From Prosopocoilus inquinatus (lineage: Eukaryota > Arthropoda > Insecta > Coleoptera > Lucanidae), in NCBI GenBank assembly GCA_036172665.1, contig CM069872.1, positions 46,796,101 through 46,860,100 on the forward strand: a DNA stretch of 64,000 nucleotides, written 5' to 3'. Below, one piece after another: positions 28,761 to 38,142 of this stretch. The first letter of the stretch is position 1. Each line of letters opens with the position of its first letter. Under the pieces are notes generated by a model that was given only the letters and a program-made list of their open reading frames with translations, had not been told where the DNA came from and ran no database searches. The position numbers and the translations under genes are program-made.

Positions 28761-30589
28761 AAACATGGCATATATGGCCTCAAAAATGTTCAAAACTGCC
28801 CGGGCATTATTAAAAACGTTCTTATGATTTTAAAATGTCCGCTATTTGGCGCCGTAACCTCAAAGTGGTAACTTTCTAACCCCGAGTGCACGTTTTGATA
28901 CTATAAATTGTTTGGCTTTAAACTTTTCTTTCCCTTTCGACTCTCTGATTTGTTGTTATTTTAATAAAACTTTCTAAATCAATAAAAATAGGCCAGTTGC
29001 TATTTCTGTAAAACGCAGTACTTAGCTCATGCCTTGCGGACGACAAAACATATGTTAAAAGTGTGACCCTTGACCGCAATCGGTAAAACTTTTATTCAGA
29101 AAAACCGTAGAACAAATTGCAATGTAGTTCTTGGTTTACGTTCACATGTTTATTTTAAAATGTATTTTTTTAATATAGAAAAACAAATCGGTGGCTTCAA
29201 CCAGTTCTCTAAATATTAATACAACAGGAACAGATAAATATGTCCATAATAATACATGTAACTCTTCAAGTTTTGAAAAATAAAGTGTATCGAAGTTTTT
29301 CGATGTTTTTCGGTGTTTCTCAAATGGTTGCTGATCAAGCTTTGGTAGGAGCATCTTCCATTTACTTTTGTTGAGGATCAACATTTTCTCAAATTTGTGA
29401 AGCTTTTAAGATCCTGTCATAAACATCACTCTGTTTATTGCAGAAACTCTGTTGGATAATGAAGATGAATTAATGAAAAAAGCAACCAATAAAAAGATCA
29501 ACTCCTCAAGTTCGATATTTTAAGCGACGCTGACGGTTGGACAGATGTCAGTGGCACTTCACCTTGACTGATTTGATCATTATTATTCCGTTATAGCTAC
29601 CCCTGAACCAGTATTCATTAATTTTATTAATTAGTATGAAAATACACATCGTTTTCCTAATTTAACCGACCTCCTATCTCTTAAGATAAGCGAGTTTCCC
29701 ATGCTTAGGCTAGAAAATTGGAAGTCTCATAGAGAAAGACTTTTATATTTGGAAATAATTTAAATATATTAATATTATACATCGTCCAGCAGCCAACACC
29801 GCGAATAAATGGCGAATAGGGAACGAAATACACAGTATATTCGTGGCATTGTTGCTGTTGTTGGTATAAAATTAAAATATGAGTATCTGGTATCATTTTG
29901 AAGTCCTGAACACGACCAGTTGATTCGTGTTGAGAATATGGGCATTTAGAAACGTCCATAAATGTTATAAAAGTGGCCGCAAAAATGCCTTTTAAAGCAT
30001 CTGCGATCACTAATAAATAATACTCCCGAAATGTTAGTCAAACAGTTATTCGTAGAGATCAAAAGTGTCACGATACACATGGTGGGCAATTACCCATTTG
30101 CTTTAATTTTTAAAACAAAACGTTTTGCTTTGGATGTTTTTGGTGTCAAATTGTTTCGAAGTAAAGTTATTTTGAATAGAAACGTCAAACGTGCCTGGTT
30201 GAATAAGAAGTAAATGCAGACATGCGTGTTAGGTTGCATTGCCAACTCCAATTCGTTTTTCAACCTTTTCATGAGTTGTTAGCAAAACTTCTATTACTTA
30301 ATGCATGTGTAAATTAATAATTTCATAAGAAGTGGAACTCTCTCACACTATATGTGAATGGGATACTACTTAATCAGTGTAATAGATATTGCAGCAATCG
30401 AATTAACGCTGCGTTTTCTATAGATACAAACATCTACCATCGTAAATCGTGTTTGGTCGCATTGTTCTTACTTTAGACGCTCAAAGTTGTTGCTCTCTAT
30501 TAATAATCTTGTCATGTCTATAAGTAGACGCCAAGAGCGTCGGATAAGTACGTGCGTGTATGGCGGATTCATCAATCCAACGTTGCTGA

Positions 30590-30717
30590 GGCCCGGTTTT
30601 TCCAACACAGTTTAGCTTTGAGCTTCGCTTTATTTCCATGGTAATAATTGCAAAAACAATTGTTTCTCTAGCAATAAGGCGAAGCTTAAAGTAAAATCCC
30701 GACAGGAAAACTGGCCC
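30590..30717. mobile_element. PIF/Harbinger-like MITE, second copy
   Basis: The ends are GGCCCGGTTTTTCCAACACA and, inverted, GGAAAACTGGCCC. A perfect TGA direct repeat lies on both sides (30587-30589 and 30718-30720). The 3-bp duplication and G/C-rich terminus fit the PIF/Harbinger superfamily. It lies about 240 bp upstream of the provirus. Confidence 0.75.
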
Positions 30718-30950
30718 TGAGAAACTGTATTTAAGGACGTAGTATATTTTATAGTAATATTTAGAGAAAAAAAACAATTATTTTCATGAGGAAATTTCGT
30801 TGAGAGTTCAGTGCAAGTAGTTGCTTATAAAGTTTGAGAAAACATCTAATTGCCTAATTGTCTAATAAACAGAGATACTCTCTAGTAATAAACTGCGAAA
30901 GCCAGTGTACGTGTTTTATGAACTACGAAGGACCATAAAACATCTACACA

Positions 30951-30954
30951 TGCA
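30951..30954. repeat. Left target-site duplication of the provirus (TGCA)
   Basis: TGCA directly precedes the 5' LTR and is repeated directly after the 3' LTR at 36867-36870. A 4-bp duplication is normal for gypsy/errantivirus integrases. The reconstructed empty site is an alternating pyrimidine/purine run, the target type reported for errantiviruses. Confidence 0.9.
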
Positions 30955-31183
30955 AGTTATGTTAAACGCTCTATGACCCCTGATTAGTAATATAAACAAG
31001 TGACGCATTGTTATTGTCCACTCATTTATCGTTATCTTTACTAAATATACAAACTATAGCATATATATTAGGGTCAGAACTTTAGTTTAGTCATATCTGC
31101 AGAACTTGTAACCGTTACTCTGCCCATCTGTAACTTTAATAAATGTTTTAAAAAACATTAACGTGTTTATAAAAAACATAATT
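30955..31183 (+). repeat. 5' long terminal repeat (229 bp)
   Basis: It begins AGTTATGTTAAACGC and ends AAAAACATAATT. It is identical by eye to 36638-36866. It contains a TATATATTA stretch (31062-31070), a TCAG initiator-like site just after it (31074-31077) and AATAAA (31138-31143). The exact U3/R/U5 borders cannot be fixed from sequence alone. Confidence 0.95.
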
Positions 31184-31200
31184 GGCGCAGTCAGTAGGAT
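31183..31200 (+). other. Primer-binding site, tRNA-Ser type
   Basis: TGGCGCAGTCAGTAGGAT overlaps the last T of the LTR. It is complementary, with one mismatch, to the 3' end of an insect tRNA-Ser, the primer used by the 17.6/297 group of errantiviruses (family knowledge). The overlap with the LTR end is also typical of the group. Confidence 0.85.
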
Positions 31201-31317
31201 AGTGCGGTCGCGAAAAAAGGTGCATCGTGCAAATTAAAATCGCGATTTGGGACTCCAGTTCCTTCAGTACTACCCAAAAGAACCCTGGACGAAGAAACTT
31301 CAAGAGAAATACATCGT

Positions 31318-31323
31318 GTAAGG
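31318..31323 (+). promoter_or_regulatory. Candidate splice donor for the env mRNA
   Basis: GTAAGG in the untranslated leader is the best donor-like site before gag. Errantivirus env is normally expressed from a spliced subgenomic RNA. Pairing it with the acceptors just upstream of env is an inference. Confidence 0.35.
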
Positions 31324-31493
31324 CTCTGAAGATACCATTCGTCTTCCAATCCATAGAGGAGATCCACAGCTCTGGGCAACGCAGATATCAACCTTTCACA
31401 AAATAGACGACTGGCAATTCCCGGATTTGGTGAGACCAAATTTTGAGTATCCCGTCTAATTTTTTCCATTATTTACCTGATTTCTTGTCTTAT

Positions 31494-34400
31494 ATGAACA
31501 GCAATTCAGTAAATAACTTAGATTTAGATTCTTTAATCGAAACATTTAATAATAGTATTAATCTATCTAAACCAACTGTAATCCAAGCAAAAATGCCAGA
31601 AGTAAATTATCAATTATTAAAATTATATGTAGACACAATTCCATCATACAATGGTGACCAAAATTCATTAGAAATTTTCATAGCGTCCTGCGACTATTTG
31701 TTCAATGAAATTAGTAACAACGACCCTCAAATAACTTCATATTTAATTAGAGTAGTAATTGGTAAATTAAAAGATCACGCACAAATCTTAATTGGCACTA
31801 GGAACGAATTAAATACTTGGCCTTTAATAAAAAATGCTTTAAGAACTAGTTTCGGTGATCAGAGAAATTTAGATTGTCTCGAACAAGACTTAATCACATT
31901 AACACCTTCAAAAAATGAACCACCATTAGAATTCGGCAAACGAATACAAATATTACGTAGTAGATTGTCTGCAAAATTAAACTCAATTAGTACAACGGAA
32001 ATACCACAAGCCACAAAATTAGTATATTCTAAACAATATGACAATCTAGCATTAAAAACCTTCCTTCGTGGTTTATCGGGTAACTTCCAAAGCATTGTAA
32101 GACTAAGAAACCCTATATCACTAGAAAATGCAATGGCCTATGTAATAGAAGAAGAGAACTTTATGTATACTCAAAATCTTCCTAATATATTACATAATAA
32201 TAAAAGCTCTTCTAACCAAATCAAAACGCAACCTCAAATGTTACCTAAGACGTTCAACTCATTTCCACAATATTCACACGTACCTACATCATTTAATCAA
32301 TATCCTCAAAGATCTAACATGCAAATTCATCAAACACCTCTTACACAATGGCCACGAAATTTCTATAACCAAAATCCAAGACCCTGGACTTCTAACCAAT
32401 TCCCTAGTCAACCTATTGACGTGAGACCAAGAGTAGTTCAACAAAAACAATTTACTAACTCTCAAGTTTTTGGTACTCCGAAAAATGTCTTTAAACCAAC
32501 AGGACAAATCCCAACAAACAAACCGGAACCAATGTCAACCACATCCAGAATCCCAACAATTAGACAACATAATAATTATAATAATTATTTTAAAAACACT
32601 ATACCAACATCAAGAAATTTTATTTCAGAGGAATTAAATCTCATGGAAAATAATTACTGTAATCACGAGCATACAGAAACGTACCCTGATCCTTCTTTAA
32701 ACATCCCTGATCATTACGATAACAATATTTGCAATGAGCAAAACTATGAACTTAACAATGTAAATAATGAGACTGACGAAGAGATTAATGACGAATCCCA
32801 AATAAACAACTTTCAAAAATTTTCGGATGACTCACTCAACAGAAGACGCGACGTAATTTACGAAATCAACAACACGACTTGTGATAATTCACTACCGTAT
32901 ATTAAAATTCAGAATCCACCTATTAAATTACTTATTGATACCGGATGTTATAAATCTATTATCAGACCTTCTATTGCAGAAAAATACTTCCCAAATAAAA
33001 TCTCTCAAGAAACATCAATAATTAAAACACCCATAGGAGAAAAGAAAATTAAATTTAAAGCTCACATTCCAGCATTTAAAGAATTAGCAACTGACAAAGT
33101 AATTACTTTTATTCTTTTTGATTTTCATGATTTCTACGATGGCATATTAGGATTAGAAGACCTCAGAAACCTAGGAATATCAATTAATCTTGCAGAGAAG
33201 AATTTAAGTAACAGTAATACAATCATTCCTTTCTACTACAGATTGCCTAAAGAAAACTCTTTTACAATTAGTGTTAACACCCACGAAATTTTAAAAACTA
33301 AAATTCCTGTAAATTCATTGTCACGCCTTGAAACAAACGCTATAGAAGATATTGACGAAACTCTCTCTACAATTGGAAACCCTGGTGACGCGATTGAGAC
33401 TATCAACCTCTATCTCAATAACCCCGAATTAATAACCGTACCAGATAGTCCTTCTCTCCACTCTATTCTAGGTGACGTTTCTTCCAAAACTCCTAAAGTT
33501 AACATAGTTTCTGATATTCAACTGAAACCTCCACAATTGGAACTATCAGACAATGAAACGATACATTCATCTCTAGAAAACCCTGTATTAGAAATTCAAA
33601 TATCTGAAAAATCTTTGAATCAATTTAAAAATCAGATCATTATTCACGGATCAAACGACATTTTACAGCCTAAAGCAGAAAGAAAAATGTTTTTTAACAA
33701 GTCTCGCCTAATAATCTCAATTCCACTAAATGATTTCGAAACGAAATTAATAGATGTTATAAAAACCTACTGTCAACCAAAACAAACGTATGCAGTATAC
33801 TCAAAAAATCCAAGTATAGCAATCTTGTTTACCAACACAGTACAAAATCTTTTAACAAATTCATCTTTCAAATTCATTAGAACCAACGTAATCCTCCAAG
33901 ATATAATCGATCTTGATGAACAAAAATTAAAGTTGGAATACCACCATAACGGTAAAACTTGCCACAAAGGAATAAATGAAATGAAAACATCCTTAAGTAG
34001 GAACTACTACTGGCCCGATATGATTAAAGACATCACGAACTTTGTTAATAATTGCAAAATCTGTCAAATGGCAAAATACGATAGAAATCCACCCGTAATA
34101 AAATTTAATCTTACACCTACAGCCAGTAGACCGTTCGAACATATACACGCAGATACATTCAAAATATTAAACCATTCATATTTTACTATACTAGATTCCT
34201 TCTCGCGATATGGTCAAGCATACCCCATCCAATCAAATTCATCATTAAATATAATTGACAACACTTTAACTTTCATGACACATCATGGACTCCCTTATAG
34301 AATTACTGTCGATCGTGGAAGTGAATTTAAAAATAACAATTTTGAAGATCTTTGTAAATTACATAAAATAGAACTTCACTACACCACTTCAAAGAACTCA

Positions 34401-35000
34401 AATAGTAATTCCCCAGTTGAACGATTTCATTCCACAATTGCTGAAGAAATTCGATGTTTGAAATTGGAAAAACCTAATGAAAACACTAACACTTTAATGA
34501 AATACGCTATCTTCAGTTACAACAACACTATTCATTCTGTCACAGGTCATACACCATTCGAAGTAGTTAAAGGACACATCCATTCAGACGATCCCTTTGA
34601 ATTATCTGATGAAAAAATTATCTCTAACTATGTACAAAACCACAAAGAAAAAACAAAGTCATTATACGACAGAATTAAACAAAAAAATAACGATAGGAAA
34701 GAATCCGTAATAAAAAAACTCAATGAAAAGAGACAAGAACCAGAGTCATATCAAAACAAAGAATATGCATACATTAAAACAAAAGAAAGAAATAAAGCTA
34801 AACCAAAATTTACACAAACAAAAATTGTAGTAGATGAAGGTGAAAAATTAAGAACAAAATTAGGCATCTATCATAAATCAACTATCAAAAAACCTAAGAA
34901 AACCTATAAAAAATCTTTGTTACAGGAATCACAGGAAAATGATTCTGATAACGACCCTATCCCTAATACAGCTAACGATAATGACAGCCACAGCAAATGA
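31494..35000 (+). CDS. Fused gag-protease-integrase polyprotein (RT/RNase H missing)
   Basis: This is one open frame; the first in-frame ATG is at 31494 (1,168 residues). The open frame continues upstream to 31443 only with a TTG. Numbering below counts from 31443. Residues about 18-480 form a gag with a capsid-like region and a long Asn/Pro/Gln-rich tail, without a CCHC zinc knuckle. The protease active site LLIDTG is at 496-501. At N624/S625 (nt 33314/33315) the protein jumps from the protease-RT spacer into SLSRLETNA, which looks like the end of RNase H (usually DALSR). No RT motifs are present, neither the LPFGL-type box nor a YxDD. The integrase zinc site is HHNGKTCH with C871/C874. The catalytic triad is D904, D957, E993 (D,D-35-E), within HADTF, TVDRGSEF and NSNSPVERFHST. 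Gag and pol share one frame without a frameshift. Integrase should be competent, but no DNA synthesis activity is encoded. Confidence 0.92.
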   Translation: MNSNSVNNLDLDSLIETFNNSINLSKPTVIQAKMPEVNYQLLKLYVDTIPSYNGDQNSLEIFIASCDYLFNEISNNDPQITSYLIRVVIGKLKDHAQILIGTRNELNTWPLIKNALRTSFGDQRNLDCLEQDLITLTPSKNEPPLEFGKRIQILRSRLSAKLNSISTTEIPQATKLVYSKQYDNLALKTFLRGLSGNFQSIVRLRNPISLENAMAYVIEEENFMYTQNLPNILHNNKSSSNQIKTQPQMLPKTFNSFPQYSHVPTSFNQYPQRSNMQIHQTPLTQWPRNFYNQNPRPWTSNQFPSQPIDVRPRVVQQKQFTNSQVFGTPKNVFKPTGQIPTNKPEPMSTTSRIPTIRQHNNYNNYFKNTIPTSRNFISEELNLMENNYCNHEHTETYPDPSLNIPDHYDNNICNEQNYELNNVNNETDEEINDESQINNFQKFSDDSLNRRRDVIYEINNTTCDNSLPYIKIQNPPIKLLIDTGCYKSIIRPSIAEKYFPNKISQETSIIKTPIGEKKIKFKAHIPAFKELATDKVITFILFDFHDFYDGILGLEDLRNLGISINLAEKNLSNSNTIIPFYYRLPKENSFTISVNTHEILKTKIPVNSLSRLETNAIEDIDETLSTIGNPGDAIETINLYLNNPELITVPDSPSLHSILGDVSSKTPKVNIVSDIQLKPPQLELSDNETIHSSLENPVLEIQISEKSLNQFKNQIIIHGSNDILQPKAERKMFFNKSRLIISIPLNDFETKLIDVIKTYCQPKQTYAVYSKNPSIAILFTNTVQNLLTNSSFKFIRTNVILQDIIDLDEQKLKLEYHHNGKTCHKGINEMKTSLSRNYYWPDMIKDITNFVNNCKICQMAKYDRNPPVIKFNLTPTASRPFEHIHADTFKILNHSYFTILDSFSRYGQAYPIQSNSSLNIIDNTLTFMTHHGLPYRITVDRGSEFKNNNFEDLCKLHKIELHYTTSKNSNSNSPVERFHSTIAEEIRCLKLEKPNENTNTLMKYAIFSYNNTIHSVTGHTPFEVVKGHIHSDDPFELSDEKIISNYVQNHKEKTKSLYDRIKQKNNDRKESVIKKLNEKRQEPESYQNKEYAYIKTKERNKAKPKFTQTKIVVDEGEKLRTKLGIYHKSTIKKPKKTYKKSLLQESQENDSDNDPIPNTANDNDSHSK
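34921..34934 (+). promoter_or_regulatory. Candidate splice acceptors upstream of env
   Basis: TTTGTTACAG (AG at 34924-34925) and a second CACAG (AG at 34933-34934) lie 5-14 nt before the env ATG at 34939, inside the end of the integrase frame. Their position is what spliced env expression would need. Confidence 0.4.
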
Positions 35001-36648
35001 CGACATAGAAATCACTACCATAAATTCCCACATCCTTCCGTTCCACCTTGGTCCATGTAGAATCATAGAAACCAAGCATACCTTTGTCCATTATGTAGAA
35101 ATTAAACCATTAATTGAGTTACTAAATAACAACATTGATTATTTCAAAACTATTAACGATACTATTTATAATTCACCATCACTTAGAACACTAACGTATA
35201 CTAATGTCCTAAAAAATACCTTGACACATGTCCACTATCTTATCTCAGAGGCAGAATATAAACTAAACAATCTTATGCCACAGGTAAGAAATAAAAGAGG
35301 ACTATTGAACATCGTAGGAAAAACGTCTAAATTCTTATTTGGAACATTAGACTCAGACGATGAAGAAAACTTTAATAATGCTTTAGAAATTCTATCACGT
35401 AACCAAAATGCATTAGAAAATCAAATGCAATACCAAATGTCCCTGACCAAAAGATTAATAGAAAACTATAATCATTCTATCAGCACTCTTAAGAAAAATC
35501 AAGAACTAATAGAACAGAGACTTAATTACTTTCAAGACAATGTACAAAAAATAATTAATGACATTTCTGCATTTATAAGGGCTCAAAATACTCTTAATCA
35601 AGTCTTACTAAATTGCCAAAACTTATTAAGATTTCTAGACAATTTGGAAAACGCAGTGGTTTTTGCTAGATTAAATACCTTACATAACTCTGTCATATCA
35701 TTTGAAGACATGAACAATATGATAGATACATTAGTTAAACTTTACGAAGAAAATAAAATTCTTAAATTCAAAAACATTCATTCTTATTACAATTTAGCTA
35801 ACTCAAAGGTGACTGTTCATAATGACAAAGTAATCTTCCTTATGCATATTCCTGTCTTCAGTCCTATACAATTTGAATATTACCATATATTTCCTGTTCC
35901 TCAAAATAATTTTACCCTTGTACCAAAAAGTCCTTACCTGATACTCAATAACCAAGGCCATCAATATGAAGATGAAGAATGTCCAACGATTGAAAATACC
36001 TACATCTGTAATAATAGACCCTTTATAAAAGAGGAAGACTGTGTGACATCCATCATTCAGAATATCAAGACTACTAAATGTCAATTGACTCCCATATCTA
36101 CGAGTAATACCATTTATGAACAAATCAACAAGAACTACATAATAATTGTACCTGCCAAATTGCCAATAAAATTACAGAAAAAATGTAAAACTACTGGATA
36201 CAACATAATAGAAAAACCAAGCCTCGTCAAAATCCCTTTCCATTGTCAAGTAATGGACGGAAGCTTCAAAATCATCAATGAAGAAAAAATCATTCAAGGA
36301 GAACCCTTCATTCTACCTAAAATGAAAACAGAGGAAATACAAGAACTCCCAAATCTAGAACACCTGCACTTAGAGGACTTGAACCTGGATGACATCTCGA
36401 AGTTACAACGACAATCCAGTATGCAGCCAACTTCTAGAACCAGAGAATGGCACCCCCTGAAGATTTCCTTCTTTTTGAGCAACCTAGTTTTAATAATAAT
36501 ATGCTTTGTTTTCGTGTTCATCATACTCAAATATAGAAAGACCCAAAAACAATCAAAAGTAAGAAAAAGCGATAAATCAGAGGAAGCGAGGGATGAAAAT
36601 AATACTTCACTATTATTTTCCAATTTAAAAAGGGAGGAGTTATGTTAA
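34939..36648 (+). CDS. env: Envelope glycoprotein, errantivirus type (569 aa)
   Basis: This is an open frame, +1 relative to gag-pol and overlapping it by 62 nt. The N-terminus MILITTLSLIQLTIMTATA is a signal-peptide-like stretch. A furin-type site RNKR ends at residue 120 and is followed by GLLNIVGKTSKFLFGTLD, which resembles the fusion peptide of baculovirus F-like/errantivirus Env. Residues about 150-240 are rich in heptad-like leucines and asparagines. A transmembrane helix lies at about 511-531 (SNLVLIIICFVFVFIIL), followed by a basic cytoplasmic tail. Length and order are normal for the family. The stop codon lies inside the 3' LTR. No lesion is visible. Whether it makes infectious particles is unknown. 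Confidence 0.9.
   Translation: MILITTLSLIQLTIMTATANDDIEITTINSHILPFHLGPCRIIETKHTFVHYVEIKPLIELLNNNIDYFKTINDTIYNSPSLRTLTYTNVLKNTLTHVHYLISEAEYKLNNLMPQVRNKRGLLNIVGKTSKFLFGTLDSDDEENFNNALEILSRNQNALENQMQYQMSLTKRLIENYNHSISTLKKNQELIEQRLNYFQDNVQKIINDISAFIRAQNTLNQVLLNCQNLLRFLDNLENAVVFARLNTLHNSVISFEDMNNMIDTLVKLYEENKILKFKNIHSYYNLANSKVTVHNDKVIFLMHIPVFSPIQFEYYHIFPVPQNNFTLVPKSPYLILNNQGHQYEDEECPTIENTYICNNRPFIKEEDCVTSIIQNIKTTKCQLTPISTSNTIYEQINKNYIIIVPAKLPIKLQKKCKTTGYNIIEKPSLVKIPFHCQVMDGSFKIINEEKIIQGEPFILPKMKTEEIQELPNLEHLHLEDLNLDDISKLQRQSSMQPTSRTREWHPLKISFFLSNLVLIIICFVFVFIILKYRKTQKQSKVRKSDKSEEARDENNTSLLFSNLKREELC
36627..36637 (+). other. Polypurine tract
   Basis: AAAAAGGGAGG sits directly before the AGTTATG start of the 3' LTR, the position of the plus-strand primer. 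It also encodes part of the Env C-terminus. Confidence 0.85.
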
Positions 36649-36866
36649 ACGCTCTATGACCCCTGATTAGTAATATAAACAAGTGACGCATTGTTATTGT
36701 CCACTCATTTATCGTTATCTTTACTAAATATACAAACTATAGCATATATATTAGGGTCAGAACTTTAGTTTAGTCATATCTGCAGAACTTGTAACCGTTA
36801 CTCTGCCCATCTGTAACTTTAATAAATGTTTTAAAAAACATTAACGTGTTTATAAAAAACATAATT
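36638..36866 (+). repeat. 3' long terminal repeat (229 bp)
   Basis: It has the same length as, and by eye the same sequence as, the 5' LTR. The AATAAA here (36821-36826) would serve as the polyadenylation signal. The env stop codon at 36646-36648 falls in its first bases. TGCA follows at 36867-36870. Confidence 0.95.
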
Positions 36867-37091
36867 TGCACTTCGATATATTCTGCATATTACGTCGAGT
36901 ATAAATGTTACGGCGTCTTAACGGCGAGCATTTAATATGGTTTATTGAAGGGGCGCCGCAAATTTTACGTCGCCCTATAAATCCTATCGACAACGTGCAC
37001 TTCCAATTTATATAGTACTTTTGAAGAGAGAGACTGTGAGGAATGTAAATGTGGTGGTGCATCGTGAGCTAACCAAGATGTATCTTATTAG

Positions 37092-37234
37092 TATAGGACG
37101 GAATTATATATTTTGTTCGGTTTATTACGAGCGAGGCGGCAACGAGAGCGTCTGCATTCACACGCCACTGCAATGTTATACGTTTGCCGCCTCGTTTATA
37201 ATTAATCGAATAAAATATATAATTCCGATCCATG
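37092..37234. mobile_element. hAT-like MITE, copy 2 (143 bp), inverted relative to copy 1
   Basis: The ends TATAGGACGGAATTATATAT and (complement) CATGGATCGGAATTATATAT face each other. The flanks are an exact 8-bp duplication, CTTATTAG (37084-37091 and 37235-37242). The interior GCGAGGCGGCAACGAGAGCG and CGTTTGCCGCCTCG match the reverse complement of 11782-11923. Confidence 0.85.
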
Positions 37235-38043
37235 CTTATTAGGTACCTATTTTTAAAATGTGCATTTTTCATGTCTCTTTTTCTTTCTAAAATGTTTAAT
37301 TTCTCAAAAATTTCATACACACCAACTGTTTTAGTGAGACTTCAAAAAAAAAATGAAAACGAAACCGTTTGCTTGAACATGTCAATTTCAAGGGATTTAA
37401 GATGAGAGAGTGCGCAAACGTTTTACAAGTTTTATATTAAACATACGTTATGAAAGTATGAGATCTGAAAACGCAAGGGCAAATTTCAGCAGAACAGTTT
37501 AAAACGGGGATTTGTGGGTGAAAAGGTATCGGGGGCGTTGGTGTGAGTGAGCAGGGCATCGCCGAGAGCAGCGGAGCTTGCTCGGGGTAATTGAGAGAGA
37601 TTAAGAGATCGGGCGCACCGCATAAACACAACCCTCGCCGGCACAAATCAGTTTTCAATTTGAGATCATTGAATAATTAATATCGAGTCACGGTGTCTCT
37701 GGCTATTAGCTGCTCTTTAATTCTCTGGCTAATTGAGACTCGCAGGAATGAAAATGCAGATTCGTTATCGGCCAGCTTTAAATAGACGTCTGGTTGCCTG
37801 AAATTAATTAATATCATTAAAATTTTAAACCTACTGCGTGTACTCTTTATCAAAACTTGCATTATTACTTCCCGAATGTTCGATATTAAAATAGGTCATC
37901 AGATTCTTTTCTTAAAATAGGCATACTTCATTTTTTTAAACTTTCTAATAGGTAACTTTTGTTTCTAGAATATGTTCTGTGTTGGTATGACTATCATTTT
38001 GATGAGCAGTAGCAATAAATTTCAAAGTTATTGCTTCTCATTC

Positions 38044-38142
38044 TTAAAGGCGGGTTTCCACGCGGCCAGTAGGACAGAGCCAGTCACTGAAGTGGAGTCA
38101 CAAGACTCCAGCTACTGGCCTCGTGGAAACGCGCCTTAAGAA
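38044..38142. mobile_element. About 100-bp foldback MITE
   Basis: Arms GGCGGGTTTCCACGCGGCCA and (complement) GGCGCGTTTCCACGAGGCCA pair over about 25 bp, with CAGTAG/CTACTG inside. TTAA lies next to both ends. The family cannot be assigned. Confidence 0.65.

Larger units (their letters stand above)
18375..30950. other. Probable groucho intron or upstream region, no host gene seen
   Basis: No host exon could be supported. The Q-domain exons of groucho (segments such as IADTLERIKEEFNFLQ) were looked for by eye on the minus strand and not found. The region holds nested inverted-repeat elements, a LINE pseudogene, an IS630/Tc1 pseudogene and two PIF-like MITEs, listed separately. GC-richer unannotated stretches lie at about 23140-23430 and 26880-27370. 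Confidence 0.5.
30955..36866 (+). mobile_element. Errantivirus-like LTR provirus lacking reverse transcriptase/RNase H (5,912 bp)
   Basis: Order of parts: 229-bp LTR, tRNA-Ser-type primer-binding site, about 310-bp leader, gag-protease-integrase ORF, env ORF in another frame with a 62-nt overlap, polypurine tract, 229-bp LTR. The LTRs start AGTTAT and end ATAATT, as in gypsy-type errantiviruses, and look identical, so the insertion is recent. The element is shorter than the usual 7-7.5 kb because the RT/RNase H part of pol is absent, while the frame stays open across the gap. Gag, protease active site, integrase triad and env all look intact. It lies in opposite orientation to groucho, probably within an intron. 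Mobilisation would have required reverse transcriptase supplied in trans, or the loss happened during its last reverse transcription. Confidence 0.93.

Noticed and set aside
31443..31493. Gag start at 31443
   Set aside because: The codon there is TTG. The first in-frame ATG is 31494, so the longer start is not accepted without protein evidence.
35803..36623. Minus-strand open frames across env
   Set aside because: They are antisense shadows of the env ORF with no features of their own.
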